A stretch of DNA of 36,330 nt from Alphaproteobacteria bacterium (GCA_030696155.1 JAUYSY010000120.1:1-36330), one strand, 5' to 3'; shown: positions 16,738 to 24,949, counted from the stretch's first letter. Made by a program: numbers and translations. The notes: generated by a model from the sequence alone, not told the origin.

Positions 16738-17475
16738 ATGAAAATATGTATAACAGGTGCAACATCAGGTATTGGCGAAGCAAGCCTTCATCTTTTTGCT
16801 CAAAATAGTGATCACATTATCGCCATTGGCAGAAACGAAGCAAAATTAGCGCAATTAAAGTTACAATATCCTGATCTTGTGACACCTTTAATTCTTGATA
16901 TACGCGACAAAGAAAAAGTCACAAAAACTCTTTCCTCAATTAATGACATTGATATTCTTATCAATAATGCAGGACTTGCTTTAGGCATGGATCCAGCTCA
17001 AAAATCTGAGTTGAATGATTGGGACATAATGGTCGATTCTAATATCAAAGGCGTATTATATACAACGCATACATTACTGCCCAAAATGGTTGAGCGCAAA
17101 CAAGGCCTTATTATTAACGTAGGATCTATTGCTGGCACGTATCCCTATCCAGGTGGTCATGTTTATGGAGCAACAAAATCCTTCATCCATCAATTTTCTC
17201 TTAATTTGCGGGCTGATCTTGCTGGCACCAATGTTCGCGTCACCTGTTTAGAACCAGGCATGGTTAAAACTAATTTTTCGGAAATCAGATATAAAGGTAA
17301 TCATGAAAAAGCCAATAAAGCATATGAAAATATCGCTTATTTAACATCAGAAGATATCGCCAAAACAATTTTCTGGATATCAACATTACCGTCACATATC
17401 AATATTAACGTCCTTGAAATCATGCCAACGGCTCAAAGTTTTGGTAGATTCCATTATGAACGGCGGTCAATTTAA
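16738..17475 (+). CDS. ydfG: Short-chain dehydrogenase YdfG (3-hydroxy acid / malonic semialdehyde reductase)
   Basis: The 245-residue product aligns along its whole length with E. coli YdfG (248 aa), an NADP-dependent SDR. YdfG oxidises serine and 3-hydroxy acids and reduces malonic semialdehyde. TGATSGIG (6-13) binds the cofactor, and NNAGLALGMDPA (76-87) is highly typical of YdfG. Ser130, Tyr143 and Lys147 form the catalytic set (VGSIAG, VYGATK). The C-terminal VLEIMPTAQSFG matches the family end. The start at 16738 is fixed by AGGAG 6 bases before. Upstream in-frame codons belong to repeat A3 and would not encode protein. A strong terminator structure follows at 17490. Confidence 0.9.
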   Translation: MKICITGATSGIGEASLHLFAQNSDHIIAIGRNEAKLAQLKLQYPDLVTPLILDIRDKEKVTKTLSSINDIDILINNAGLALGMDPAQKSELNDWDIMVDSNIKGVLYTTHTLLPKMVERKQGLIINVGSIAGTYPYPGGHVYGATKSFIHQFSLNLRADLAGTNVRVTCLEPGMVKTNFSEIRYKGNHEKANKAYENIAYLTSEDIAKTIFWISTLPSHININVLEIMPTAQSFGRFHYERRSI

Positions 17476-17489
17476 TTAAACACATTTGC

Positions 17490-17564
17490 AACTGAAATTA
17501 GAAAATTCGGCAATTTTCTATCAAGATGATATAAATAGTATCAAGATCCTAATTTCAGTTTTTT
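17490..17564 (+). terminator. Intrinsic terminator of ydfG, outer stem enclosing a hairpin
   Basis: AACTGAAATTAG (17490-17501) and CTAATTTCAGTT (17549-17560) form a perfect 12-bp stem followed directly by TTTT. Inside, TAGAAAATT-CGGC-AATTTTCTA (17499-17520) is a 9-bp hairpin that shares three bases with the outer stem. TGATA/TATCA (17527-17543) is a weak second arm. The result can be drawn as a three-way junction, unusual for a plain terminator. Confidence 0.75.
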
Positions 17565-17594
17565 ATCTAGCTCTTTGTAACAATTTCGACAAAT

Positions 17595-18014
17595 TTAATT
17601 ATTTCTAATTTCCCAACGCCCAATAACGATAACTTCTTCTTGAGCAAGTTGATCATTGATGTAAAGTTTATAATTCATCCAATTTGTTGGCGAACCTTCA
17701 TTCCATGAATCACCCACTGGCTTTAACTCTACAATATCGTTTCGATCCATAATCGAATCTTGAAGTTGTTCAAAAAGCACAGGAACAAATCCTCTTCTTT
17801 TTTGGATCTTATAAGCATAATTTTGATAAGATTTAAAAGCAGCTTCCCTGTTGCCTGCGTGCTGTAAGGGCTGCAACAAATGTTCCAAAAGCCAATCAAC
17901 ACTTATTTGGTTTTGATGTTGATTTACTTGGTTTGTAAAACTTGGCCATTCCACAAGTGCCATTAAAGAATGCGAAGCCAAAAGAAAAAAGAAAAATATA
18001 ACAGTTTTTTTCAT
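17595..18014 (-). CDS. Secreted hypothetical protein, 139 aa
   Basis: I do not recognise this protein. The signal peptide is MKKTVIFFFFLLASHSLMA. The mature domain of about 120 residues carries WPSFTNQVNQHQNQ, AAFKSYQNYAYKIQKRRG and a C-terminal VIVIGRWEIRNN, suggesting a small helical-then-beta fold without cysteines. I placed the start at the ATG at 18014 (AAGG 9 bases upstream, ideal signal peptide). A GTG six codons earlier is also open. It is monocistronic, and the XRE terminator lies upstream of it. It is one of about a dozen signal-peptide proteins in this window. Confidence 0.62.
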   Translation of the reverse strand: MKKTVIFFFFLLASHSLMALVEWPSFTNQVNQHQNQISVDWLLEHLLQPLQHAGNREAAFKSYQNYAYKIQKRRGFVPVLFEQLQDSIMDRNDIVELKPVGDSWNEGSPTNWMNYKLYINDQLAQEEVIVIGRWEIRNN

Positions 18015-18121
18015 AACATATACCTTATTCACCTTAAATAAATATGAGTTTTACTTATATATTTTATTTTGTCAAGATTTTTTCAATTGATTTGCAAACC
18101 CTCAGAAGGGTTCTGATTTAT

Positions 18122-18163
18122 AATAAAAAAAAACCCTGCCTAACAGGCCAGGGTTCTTTTTTT
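18122..18163 (-). terminator. Bidirectional intrinsic terminator after the XRE regulator
   Basis: AACCCTGCCT-AAC-AGGCCAGGGTT forms a stem of about 10 bp with a single bulged C. It is flanked by T7 on the plus side and by A9 on the other side, which reads as a T tract on the minus strand. Its position 70 bp after the XRE stop fits termination of that minus-strand gene. It can work in both directions. Confidence 0.85.
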
Positions 18164-18234
18164 GTTTTAGCAAGCATTATTAATTCACTTGAATGACACG
18201 CATTCAAAAAACCTCTAATAATTGTAAACTAAAA

Positions 18235-18633
18235 TTATTCATCTTCCTGAAATGACAAAGTTTTTACAAGATCTTGAACAAGCTTTTTTTTGCTTGGATC
18301 CGATATAGAACTATATTTTCGAATAAGCTCTATACTTGATCTTGTTAATATTGGTTCAATTTCATAATCAGTTTTTTCTTCTTTTACACCACTTTTCGAT
18401 ACCGTGGATTCAAAGCCGTCAAAAAAATAACTCACCTGAACATTAAGAACTTTTGCAAACTCATAAAGACGAGAAGCAACAATTCTATTTGTCCCACGTT
18501 CATATTTTTGTATCTGTTGAAAGGTTAAGCTCACGGCCTCCCCTAAGTTTTCTTGTGTCATACCTAATAAAGTACGTCGCGCACGTAAGCGCGCACCAAC
18601 ATAGATATCGACCAAATGTGGAGAAGAATTCAT
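18235..18633 (-). CDS. XRE-family helix-turn-helix transcriptional regulator
   Basis: The 132-residue product belongs to a Cro/CI-type regulator family widespread in Alphaproteobacteria. The HTH covers about residues 14-66 (ARLRARRTLLGMTQENLGEA, FQQIQKYERGTNRI). A variable linker and a short helical tail follow (SDPSKKKLVQDLVKTL). It probably binds DNA as a dimer. The regulon cannot be deduced. In many Alphaproteobacteria it follows lnt, as it does here, and often precedes metK. Here a terminator and a secreted-protein gene follow instead. The ATG has AGAGAGG 6 bases upstream and its own promoter at 18670-18698. Confidence 0.88.
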   Translation of the reverse strand: MNSSPHLVDIYVGARLRARRTLLGMTQENLGEAVSLTFQQIQKYERGTNRIVASRLYEFAKVLNVQVSYFFDGFESTVSKSGVKEEKTDYEIEPILTRSSIELIRKYSSISDPSKKKLVQDLVKTLSFQEDE

Positions 18634-18669
18634 CAGAACCTCTCTAAACGATTAACTTAATGTATAGGA

Positions 18670-18698
18670 TTCATAGTCACACAATAGTATGTAGTCAA
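18670..18698 (-). promoter_or_regulatory. Sigma-70-type promoter of the XRE gene
   Basis: On the minus strand, TTGACT (18693-18698) and TATGAA (18670-18675) are separated by exactly 17 bases. Transcription would start about 30 bases before the XRE ATG. It lies in the short gap after lnt, so the regulator can be expressed apart from the upstream operon. Confidence 0.55.
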
Positions 18699-18718
18699 GA
18701 AAAATACAAAATAAATTG

Positions 18719-20275
18719 TCAATTTTTTTGCCCTTTCCAATAAAACAAACAGAGCAAAAATATAAGAAAGCGAATTACCACGAAAAACCAATCCCATAGC
18801 AAGAAATAAACGTTCTTATATGGAAGTGGCTTCGGTAATTTTGTATCAATAATACCACGCTCGCCATAAGGTAAAGTTTGTAACATTCTGCCATAAGGAT
18901 CAATGGTTGCACTAATACCCGTATTGGCAACGCGCATCAACGGTATACCATTTTCAATGGAACGCATTCGTGCCATTTGTAGATGTTGATATGGTCCTGC
19001 AGAATTTCCATACCAACCATCATTGGTGATATTTAAAAACCATTGCGCGCGATTATCTATGTCCATGGCTTCATCTGGAAAAATAACTTCATAACACACT
19101 AAAGGTCTAAAAGGCGGCAAATTTTTAAGCGTTAGCACCTTGGATGTGTGTCCGGGACTAAAATCCAATCCACCTTCAACAAGTTTATCAATAGGCAACA
19201 AGCCTTTTAAAGGTGTATATTCACCAAAAGGCACCAAATGTTGCTTATCATAATACCCAACAATCTCACCCATCGCATTAAGCACGTATAGTGAGTTCCA
19301 TCGTTGAAATTGATCTGATCTCTTATCTTTGTCATATCTATTTCCGCCAACAATAAGATCTCCTTTTAAAGGTATAATCTCGCATAAAGCGTCCCTGCAA
19401 TTTTGATCTTGATTTAACGTAAAAGGAACAGCTGTTTCTGGCCAAATTATATGCGTTACATTTTCCCAATTTTCACTTTTAGATAAATCCTTATGAATTT
19501 TTAAATGGTCGTAAGCGAGTTTAGGTGCCCACTTAAGACCTTGATCAATATTCCCTTGAACAAGCCTTAGCATCACATTTGGATGATAAACAAGGGATTC
19601 TATAGGATTATGCTCTAAACGTTTTTCTCCATAAAAATAGGCACCACCAATGGTCATAGATAGAAAAAGAAAAACACTTATACGCACAAAATTTGTTTTC
19701 GATTTAACAAGAAAATATGGCAGAGATGCCCATAAAACAGTCAAAAAACTTAAACCAAAAATGCCATAGATATAGGTCGTTTGAAGAATCGATTCAAAAG
19801 GCCAAAAAGCATAACCCATTAAATTCCAAGGAAATCCTGTTAAAATCGTCGATCTTAAATATTCAAAAAAATACCAAACGCACGCAAAACAAAAAACAGC
19901 CCTAAGATCAATTTGCTTAAGATATTTTTGAAAAAGATATTGATACGTCAGGCCCATAAATCCTGTGAAAAAAGCTAGACCAAAAGGAAAACCAATAATA
20001 CCTATTGGTACAAGCCAAACAAGATCTACGCTTTGATTCATAAACGCATTTGAAATCCAATGAAGACCAAAAACAAATTGACCAAAACCAAATGCCCACC
20101 CATAAAAAAAAGCATTCTTTTTAGAATGAGCAATAGACAAAAAATGAAACAAAAACGGGAATGCAAAAAAAATTGTCCAAATTTGTTTATAGGGCGCAAA
20201 AGAAAATGCGGTCACTGATCCTAATATAAAAAGAAAAATAATTTTAAAGATAGTATAGTTAAGTATTTTTTTCAT
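18719..20275 (-). CDS. lnt: Apolipoprotein N-acyltransferase Lnt
   Basis: This is a 518-residue inner-membrane enzyme that adds the third acyl chain to the N-terminal Cys of lipoproteins. The N-terminal half has about six to seven membrane helices and the signatures FAPYKQIW and GFPWNLMGYAFWP. The periplasmic nitrilase-like domain holds the catalytic triad: Glu280 in WPETAVPF, Lys344 in YDKQHLVPFGEY and Cys394 in LVCYEVIFPDE. A final C-terminal helix anchors it. The length is that of E. coli Lnt. It keeps the alphaproteobacterial order tlyC-lnt-XRE, but two secreted-protein genes now lie between tlyC and lnt. It has its own weak AGGTT before the ATG. Confidence 0.95.
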   Translation of the reverse strand: MKKILNYTIFKIIFLFILGSVTAFSFAPYKQIWTIFFAFPFLFHFLSIAHSKKNAFFYGWAFGFGQFVFGLHWISNAFMNQSVDLVWLVPIGIIGFPFGLAFFTGFMGLTYQYLFQKYLKQIDLRAVFCFACVWYFFEYLRSTILTGFPWNLMGYAFWPFESILQTTYIYGIFGLSFLTVLWASLPYFLVKSKTNFVRISVFLFLSMTIGGAYFYGEKRLEHNPIESLVYHPNVMLRLVQGNIDQGLKWAPKLAYDHLKIHKDLSKSENWENVTHIIWPETAVPFTLNQDQNCRDALCEIIPLKGDLIVGGNRYDKDKRSDQFQRWNSLYVLNAMGEIVGYYDKQHLVPFGEYTPLKGLLPIDKLVEGGLDFSPGHTSKVLTLKNLPPFRPLVCYEVIFPDEAMDIDNRAQWFLNITNDGWYGNSAGPYQHLQMARMRSIENGIPLMRVANTGISATIDPYGRMLQTLPYGERGIIDTKLPKPLPYKNVYFLLWDWFFVVIRFLIFLLCLFYWKGQKN

Positions 20276-20403
20276 ACAGACGAACCTAAAAATTTTCTAC
20301 TCATTTCTGGAGTCTACGCAAGTTAAAAATGGCATAAACCTGCCACAGGATAAATCATCCTTCCAAAAATAACCACACTGAAATCATTAATAAATAAAAA
20401 AAT

Positions 20404-21180
20404 CTAATGAATCTCAACACCATCTAAATTTTTAACTTTTGGATCGGTTTCTATTTCCAACCCATTTTGATCTACAATTATTAAATCATGTTTTTTAAGT
20501 TCTTTATAAAAAGAATTCCACGTATAACGATGTTTTAAAATTATTTTTTGGTTTGACGTAATAAGCTTCAACATAATGCGTTTGCAATTAGGAAATTTAT
20601 ATTTAAAATTGCGCATAAGCATTTCAAGATTATGACGACAAGCCAATGAATCGTAATTTAATTTCCATGCCGAAGCAAAAGGATAAGGATATTTAGTCTC
20701 CCATTTATAAGGAATTTCAGCAGCAAGCCCCAACATGACAAAAAGTTGGTAATAACTTAATTCATAATCATGAAACAAATAAGATGAACTCATGTCAATT
20801 GCTGTATAAATTAATTTCATTATAAAATAATCAGTTGCAGAAAGAGAGCGCTCAACATCAATTACAATTTCTTCAGCATCTTCATCTCCATAAATATAAA
20901 CCACAACACCAGGGTCAATAAAATATGATTTTCGCAATGGTGATTTAATGATCTTCCACCCATCGTCAAAATAGGAAATTTTTCTTTCATAAGGGTTTTC
21001 TTGAATTTCTATTACATCTTCATTATCATTTTCGTCTATGACAATTTGATTAAAATTTTCACGTTTTTTATTTTTTAAACCAACATTGTTTTGAGTATTC
21101 TTTGATAATTCTGACATTGCTTCAACATTAAATACATAAAACGCTAGAAGCAAAGGGAATAAAATAAATTTTTTTTTCAT
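20404..21180 (-). CDS. Secreted hypothetical protein, paralog of 21311-21964
   Basis: I do not recognise the family. The 258-residue product begins with a signal peptide (FILFPLLLAFYVFNVEA core). A basic stretch follows (GLKNKKRENF), then a domain of about 200 residues shared with the next gene. Shared blocks are WKIIKSPL, GDEDAEEIVIDVERSL, YELSYYQLFVMLGLA, KYKFPNCKRIMLKL and the closing KKHDLIIVDQNGLEIE. The conserved EEIVIDVE and LFVML blocks suggest an alpha/beta fold. The pair arose by local duplication and is inserted between tlyC and lnt. A strong ribosome binding site (AGGGGGG) precedes the ATG. The role is unknown; export is likely. Confidence 0.7.
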   Translation of the reverse strand: MKKKFILFPLLLAFYVFNVEAMSELSKNTQNNVGLKNKKRENFNQIVIDENDNEDVIEIQENPYERKISYFDDGWKIIKSPLRKSYFIDPGVVVYIYGDEDAEEIVIDVERSLSATDYFIMKLIYTAIDMSSSYLFHDYELSYYQLFVMLGLAAEIPYKWETKYPYPFASAWKLNYDSLACRHNLEMLMRNFKYKFPNCKRIMLKLITSNQKIILKHRYTWNSFYKELKKHDLIIVDQNGLEIETDPKVKNLDGVEIH

Positions 21181-21310
21181 AACGACCCCCCTATAACATG
21201 ATCGATTTATATTTTAAATATAATCGTTCCTTTAGGGTACAATCTAATATCATTTCAATCAACAGGGCAAAAAAGCAATATTCTTAATGAGATTAGCGTT
21301 AATTTAAATA

Positions 21311-21964
21311 TTAAACATCAACAATTTCGTTTTCTAATAAAATTTCTAGATTTTCATTTTTTAATAATTTTATAAATTTGTTCATATCAGGGCTATTCTC
21401 AAGCACATTTTTTTGATCCAATGAAAATGGTTTTAATCTAATACGATTGCATTTAGGAAATTTTTCTTTAAATTTTTTTATACAATTTTCGGGTGTCGTA
21501 TGAAAATCAAAATAATCAAAATTCATGAGCCATTCGGAATAAACTAAATTAGGATCAATCATTATTGAATCATATTCACATTGTCCTGCAATCGATAACA
21601 TTACAAAAAGATCGCAATACTCAATTTCATAATTATTTTTTATATATCTTGAGAGAAATTTTTTAAAATTATTATACAACTTAGTGTGTAAAAAAGTAGT
21701 TGATGTTAAAGATTTTTCAATATCGATAACGATTTCTTCTGAATTATTATCCCCCTTTAAAAATATATTAATAGAGGCATAATCTAATGGAGATTTAATT
21801 ATTCTCCACTCATCTTCCACAACAACAATAGGATTATTATCATAAATTACAACATCTGGTTCAAATTGCTGCACCACAACTGAATTAACTGAATTATTAG
21901 ACGCATTAACATTAATCGAATAATTGCAAACAATAAAAAGAAAATAAAAGATACTTTTTTTCAT
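21311..21964 (-). CDS. Secreted hypothetical protein, paralog of 20404-21180
   Basis: The 217-residue product has a signal peptide (MKKSIFYFLFIVCNYSINVNA). The domain shared with its neighbour is visible as WRIIKSPL, NNSEEIVIDIEKSL, YEIEYCDLFVMLSIAGQ and KEKFPKCNRIRLKPF. The start at 21964 follows AGAGG and yields the signal peptide. The frame stays open upstream to 22078, but those 38 codons lie in repeat B2 and give a Gly/Arg-rich sequence unrelated to the paralog. It has diverged strongly from its neighbour except at these blocks, so the duplication is old. Confidence 0.7.
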   Translation of the reverse strand: MKKSIFYFLFIVCNYSINVNASNNSVNSVVVQQFEPDVVIYDNNPIVVVEDEWRIIKSPLDYASINIFLKGDNNSEEIVIDIEKSLTSTTFLHTKLYNNFKKFLSRYIKNNYEIEYCDLFVMLSIAGQCEYDSIMIDPNLVYSEWLMNFDYFDFHTTPENCIKKFKEKFPKCNRIRLKPFSLDQKNVLENSPDMNKFIKLLKNENLEILLENEIVDV

Positions 21965-21980
21965 ATTACCCTCTTTCTTA

Positions 21981-22157
21981 GTAACTACCCAGCCCCCCCT
22001 GCTACGCCCCGCGGCTTGACCGCGGGGTCCACATGCTGAAAAAGTAAAATGTAAATATTTATCGATACTTTTCAACAAGTTTTATGGATCCCAAAGGACT
22101 TGCCGCGGGACGTAGGAGGCGAGATGTTCAAAATTCGTACACCCTCCAGGGAATTAC
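21981..22157 (+). repeat. Family B palindromic repeat, copy B2
   Basis: This copy is the same element as 2130-2303, in the same orientation. The hairpin CCCCGCGG/CCGCGGGG, the pairing of CTACGCCCCGCGG with CCGCGGGACGTAG, and the inner TGAAAAAGTA/TACTTTTCA are all present. Where bases differ from B1 the pairing is usually kept: B1 has CGCGACTTGATCGCG and B2 has CGCGGCTTGACCGCG. It ends with ATGTTCAAAATTCG and GGGAATTAC. It occupies most of the gap between tlyC and the inserted paralog pair, so it may mark the insertion boundary. Confidence 0.87.
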
Positions 22158-22260
22158 CTTTTTTATTTAAACCAACACTATTTCCAGATTATACGTCAAT
22201 TAATTTGAAAGATCTATGCATGAGCACTCAAGCAAAACTCAAAAAAACACAGACACAAGC

Positions 22261-23160
22261 CTAATCATCTTGTTTTTTTATGTAAATCTGGATTTTCTTA
22301 ATGCGTCTTGGGTCAGCATCCAACACATGAAATTCTAGACCTTGCGCATGGGAAATAACCTCTCCCCGAACAGGAATGCGCCCAATAAGATCGAAAATAA
22401 GCCCGCCTAATGTATCAGATTCTTCATGTTCATCATCTGAAAACCGGCACCCTAACGTTTCTTCAAGGTCGTCTAAAAAAACGCGCGCATCAGCAATATA
22501 ACTACCATCTTCAAGACCTCTCAATTCAGGATCTTCACCAATTTCAGTTTCATCTTCAATATCACCTACAATACGTTCTATTATTTCATCAATAGAAACA
22601 AGACCATCAGTACCACCATATTCATCAACAACAACGGCATAATGAATACCCGTTGAACGCATGCGATACAACAAATCAAGAGCCGGTAATGATGGTGACA
22701 CAAAATGAACTTTACGAATATAGGGCTTCAAACTTTTATTTGCTGGATTTAAAGCAAGATCAATCACTTCCTTTAAATGAATAATACCCAAAATATCATC
22801 TAAATCTGCTAAATACACAAGCAAAGCTGAATGGCGTGTTTCTTGAAAATGGTGCAAAATATCAGTAAAAGTACTTTTAAAAGGAAGTGCCACAATATCC
22901 ACACGCGGAATCATAATGTCTTCAACGGTTAATTCACGAATAACCAACAAATTATAACACATCTCCCGTTCGGCTTTAGTCATCTTGGCCTCATTCAACC
23001 AAGCCTCTAATTCCTTACTATGTACAGGCAGTTGCTTCACAGAAACAGGTTTGCGAAACAAATTTTTAACCCAATTAATAATTGAAAAGTTATCTTTTTT
23101 TTCTATATTTTTCTTTTGAGACGGATCTTCATCTGCAGATTTTTGGCCAGCATCAGTCAT
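22261..23160 (-). CDS. tlyC: CBS / CorC-HlyC domain protein (TlyC/CorC family)
   Basis: The 299-residue cytosolic protein has two CBS domains (about 80-195; DIMIPRVDIV, VVVDEYGGTDGLVSIDEI) and a C-terminal CorC_HlyC transporter-associated domain (about 210-292; LGGLIFDLIGRIPVRGE). The family includes E. coli CorC/YbeX, linked to Mg/Co export and ribosome-related stress, and rickettsial TlyC, reported as a haemolysin. The sequence alone does not favour one role. The start overlaps the ybeY stop by 8 bases, the standard coupling in this operon. The N-terminal 40 residues are charged and variable. Confidence 0.88.
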   Translation of the reverse strand: MTDAGQKSADEDPSQKKNIEKKDNFSIINWVKNLFRKPVSVKQLPVHSKELEAWLNEAKMTKAEREMCYNLLVIRELTVEDIMIPRVDIVALPFKSTFTDILHHFQETRHSALLVYLADLDDILGIIHLKEVIDLALNPANKSLKPYIRKVHFVSPSLPALDLLYRMRSTGIHYAVVVDEYGGTDGLVSIDEIIERIVGDIEDETEIGEDPELRGLEDGSYIADARVFLDDLEETLGCRFSDDEHEESDTLGGLIFDLIGRIPVRGEVISHAQGLEFHVLDADPRRIKKIQIYIKKQDD

Positions 23161-23668
23161 TTAATTTCAAACCTTCTTTGTCACAAAGATCTAAATAGGG
23201 ATTTTTTATACCCATAGAATTCAATATGTTAATTTCTAAATCTTCCATAATTACAGCATCTGAATCAATCTCGTGGTCATAACTCAACAAATGCAAAAAT
23301 CCATGAATCACAAGATGTTGCAAATGGTCCTCAAAAGACTTTGAATCGGTAACAGCTTCACTCTGAATCGTTTCAAAAGCCAAAAATATATCACCCAACA
23401 TATTTTCGTCATCATCATTGTAATCTGTTTCTGATGGAAATGATAAAACATTAGTTGGTTTATTTTTTCCACGAAACTCACGATTTAGTTTTTGAACAAA
23501 ATCATTATTCGCAAGAATGATATTCACATGAAATGATTCTTTAATTAAATCTTTAAAATCAAAAACAGCTTTAACAGCCTTTGAACATAAATCTTCGCAT
23601 AAAGGTAAGGCTTTAATCCATTGATCTTCTTCGACAAAAACGTCTACATTGCAGCTAAAATTACTCAT
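23153..23668 (-). CDS. ybeY: Endoribonuclease / rRNA maturation factor YbeY
   Basis: The 171-residue metalloprotein has the zinc motif HGFLHLLSYDH, with His122, His126 and His132 as ligands. FRGKNKPTNVLSFPSE (65-80) is the other family signature, followed by LGDIFLAFE. It acts in 16S rRNA 3'-end processing and ribosome quality control. The usual Gly of HxxLHLxGYDH is Ser here, which should not disturb zinc binding. It overlaps tlyC by 8 bases. Its upstream neighbour phoH is separated by repeat A4, whereas the two genes are normally adjacent. Confidence 0.94.
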   Translation of the reverse strand: MSNFSCNVDVFVEEDQWIKALPLCEDLCSKAVKAVFDFKDLIKESFHVNIILANNDFVQKLNREFRGKNKPTNVLSFPSETDYNDDDENMLGDIFLAFETIQSEAVTDSKSFEDHLQHLVIHGFLHLLSYDHEIDSDAVIMEDLEINILNSMGIKNPYLDLCDKEGLKLND

Positions 23669-23723
23669 ATAACACTCTAATCATTCACCTGTTTAATACC
23701 CACAATATATATACATCTTTTTG

Positions 23724-23842
23724 AAACTCGCTAATGTGAGACGAGTGGTCGGAGATTCGGCACGGAAGACCGGAGTGTATTCTTCATACATGAGGATCTG
23801 AGTACCGAAGCGACGCATCAATCGTCCACAGTAGTAGAGTTT
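23724..23842 (+). repeat. Family A structured repeat, copy A4
   Basis: AAACTCGCTAATGTGAGACG (left end) pairs with CGTCCACAGTAGTAGAGTTT (right end), with a small internal loop. The core GTGTATTCTTCATACATGAGG is the family hairpin in the plus orientation. The right end overlaps two bases of the phoH stop codon (minus strand), so the element abuts that gene exactly. It splits the normally tight phoH-ybeY pair. Confidence 0.83.
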
Positions 23843-24824
23843 AAATGCCGTAAAATTCTGTGTATGCTCGTATAATTCTAGCTACAATCGGATGTCGCAC
23901 AACATCTTTATCTGTAAAATAGACAAAGTTAACCCCATCCATATTACGCAATATGTCTAATGCATCCCGCAATCCTGACTTCAAACCAGGCGGCAAATCG
24001 ATCTGACTTAAATCACCCGTAATCGCCATCTTAGAACGTTCACCCAACCGTGTCAGCAACATTTTCATTTGAACAGCTGTCGTATTTTGCGCTTCATCCA
24101 ATATGACAAAAGCGTTTGAAAGGGTCCTACCGCGCATAAAAGCTAAAGGTGCAATTTCAATTTCACCAGTACTCATATAACGTTCAACTTGATCTGGCAA
24201 TAAAATATCATTCAAAGCGTCATAAATAGGCCGCAAATAAGGATCAATTTTTTCCTTAATATCACCAGGTAAAAAACCGAGACTTTCACCCGCTTCACGC
24301 ACTGGACGTGACACAATAATGCGTTCAACTTTACCTGCCAACAACATCGACACAGCAACAGCCACCGCTAAATAGGTTTTACCAGTACCTGCTGGCCCCA
24401 ACCCAAAAGTTAAATCAAATTCTTGTAATGACCGAATATATGATGCCTGAACGGGTGACCTTGGTCGGATATGTTTTTTACGTGTTCGAATCGCAAAATC
24501 GTCTTCAGAATATTTTTTAACTGATTCATCTTTTTGAGACTCATCATAGGTTTTGTATGCTAAATGCGCGTCAATATCTTCAGGATTTAAACTGCCGCGT
24601 TTTTGAAGCTGTTCATACAGATCTTGTAATGCGTGTAAAGCTTGATACGCCACATCAGACAAACCCGTAATTTCAAGCACTTCTCCACGTGGCCTTACCT
24701 GCACCCCTAGTTTTTCTTCGATTCGTGTCAAATTACGATCCTGTGGACCGCATAAAACTTGCAAAAGCATATTATCTTGAAAAACGGCACTGATCGTAAT
24801 AGGCGCTTCAACTACTTGTTTCAA
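23841..24824 (-). CDS. phoH: PhoH-family ATPase (PhoH/PhoL)
   Basis: The 327-residue P-loop ATPase has Walker A GPAGTGKT (143-150) and Walker B FVILDEAQNTT (239-249, Asp243/Glu244). PGDIKEKIDPYLRPIYDAL and GDLSQIDLPPGLKSGL are also diagnostic. The N-terminal 60 residues form the small KH-like domain of the PhoL branch that sits beside ybeY. Its role is thought to lie in RNA metabolism. The start is a TTG at 24824 with AAAGGA 6 bases before; the frame is closed just upstream, so no ATG start is possible there. Repeat A5 lies just upstream of the ribosome binding site. It heads the phoH-ybeY-tlyC-lnt block. Confidence 0.93.
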   Translation of the reverse strand: MKQVVEAPITISAVFQDNMLLQVLCGPQDRNLTRIEEKLGVQVRPRGEVLEITGLSDVAYQALHALQDLYEQLQKRGSLNPEDIDAHLAYKTYDESQKDESVKKYSEDDFAIRTRKKHIRPRSPVQASYIRSLQEFDLTFGLGPAGTGKTYLAVAVAVSMLLAGKVERIIVSRPVREAGESLGFLPGDIKEKIDPYLRPIYDALNDILLPDQVERYMSTGEIEIAPLAFMRGRTLSNAFVILDEAQNTTAVQMKMLLTRLGERSKMAITGDLSQIDLPPGLKSGLRDALDILRNMDGVNFVYFTDKDVVRHPIVARIIRAYTEFYGI

Positions 24825-24841
24825 GATAATTCCTTTCAGTT

Positions 24842-24949
24842 ACTATAATCGATGGACATTGGAAGGATACATCGTCACGCCTTGCTCATGTATATAAGAA
24901 TACACTTCGCTCGTTGTTCCTTGTCTACTCCTCAAGTCTATCGACTATA
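24842..24949 (-). repeat. Family A structured repeat, copy A5
   Basis: TATAATCGATGGAC at the left pairs with GTCTATCGACTATA at the right. The interior matches A1 in reverse with only scattered differences (for example CAAGGAACAACGA and GGCGTGACGATGTATCC are shared). It lies in the 5' leader region of phoH. Confidence 0.87.

Noticed and set aside
21965..22078. 38-codon N-terminal extension of the secreted paralog
   Set aside because: It reads through repeat B2, has no counterpart in the paralog, and would bury the signal peptide.
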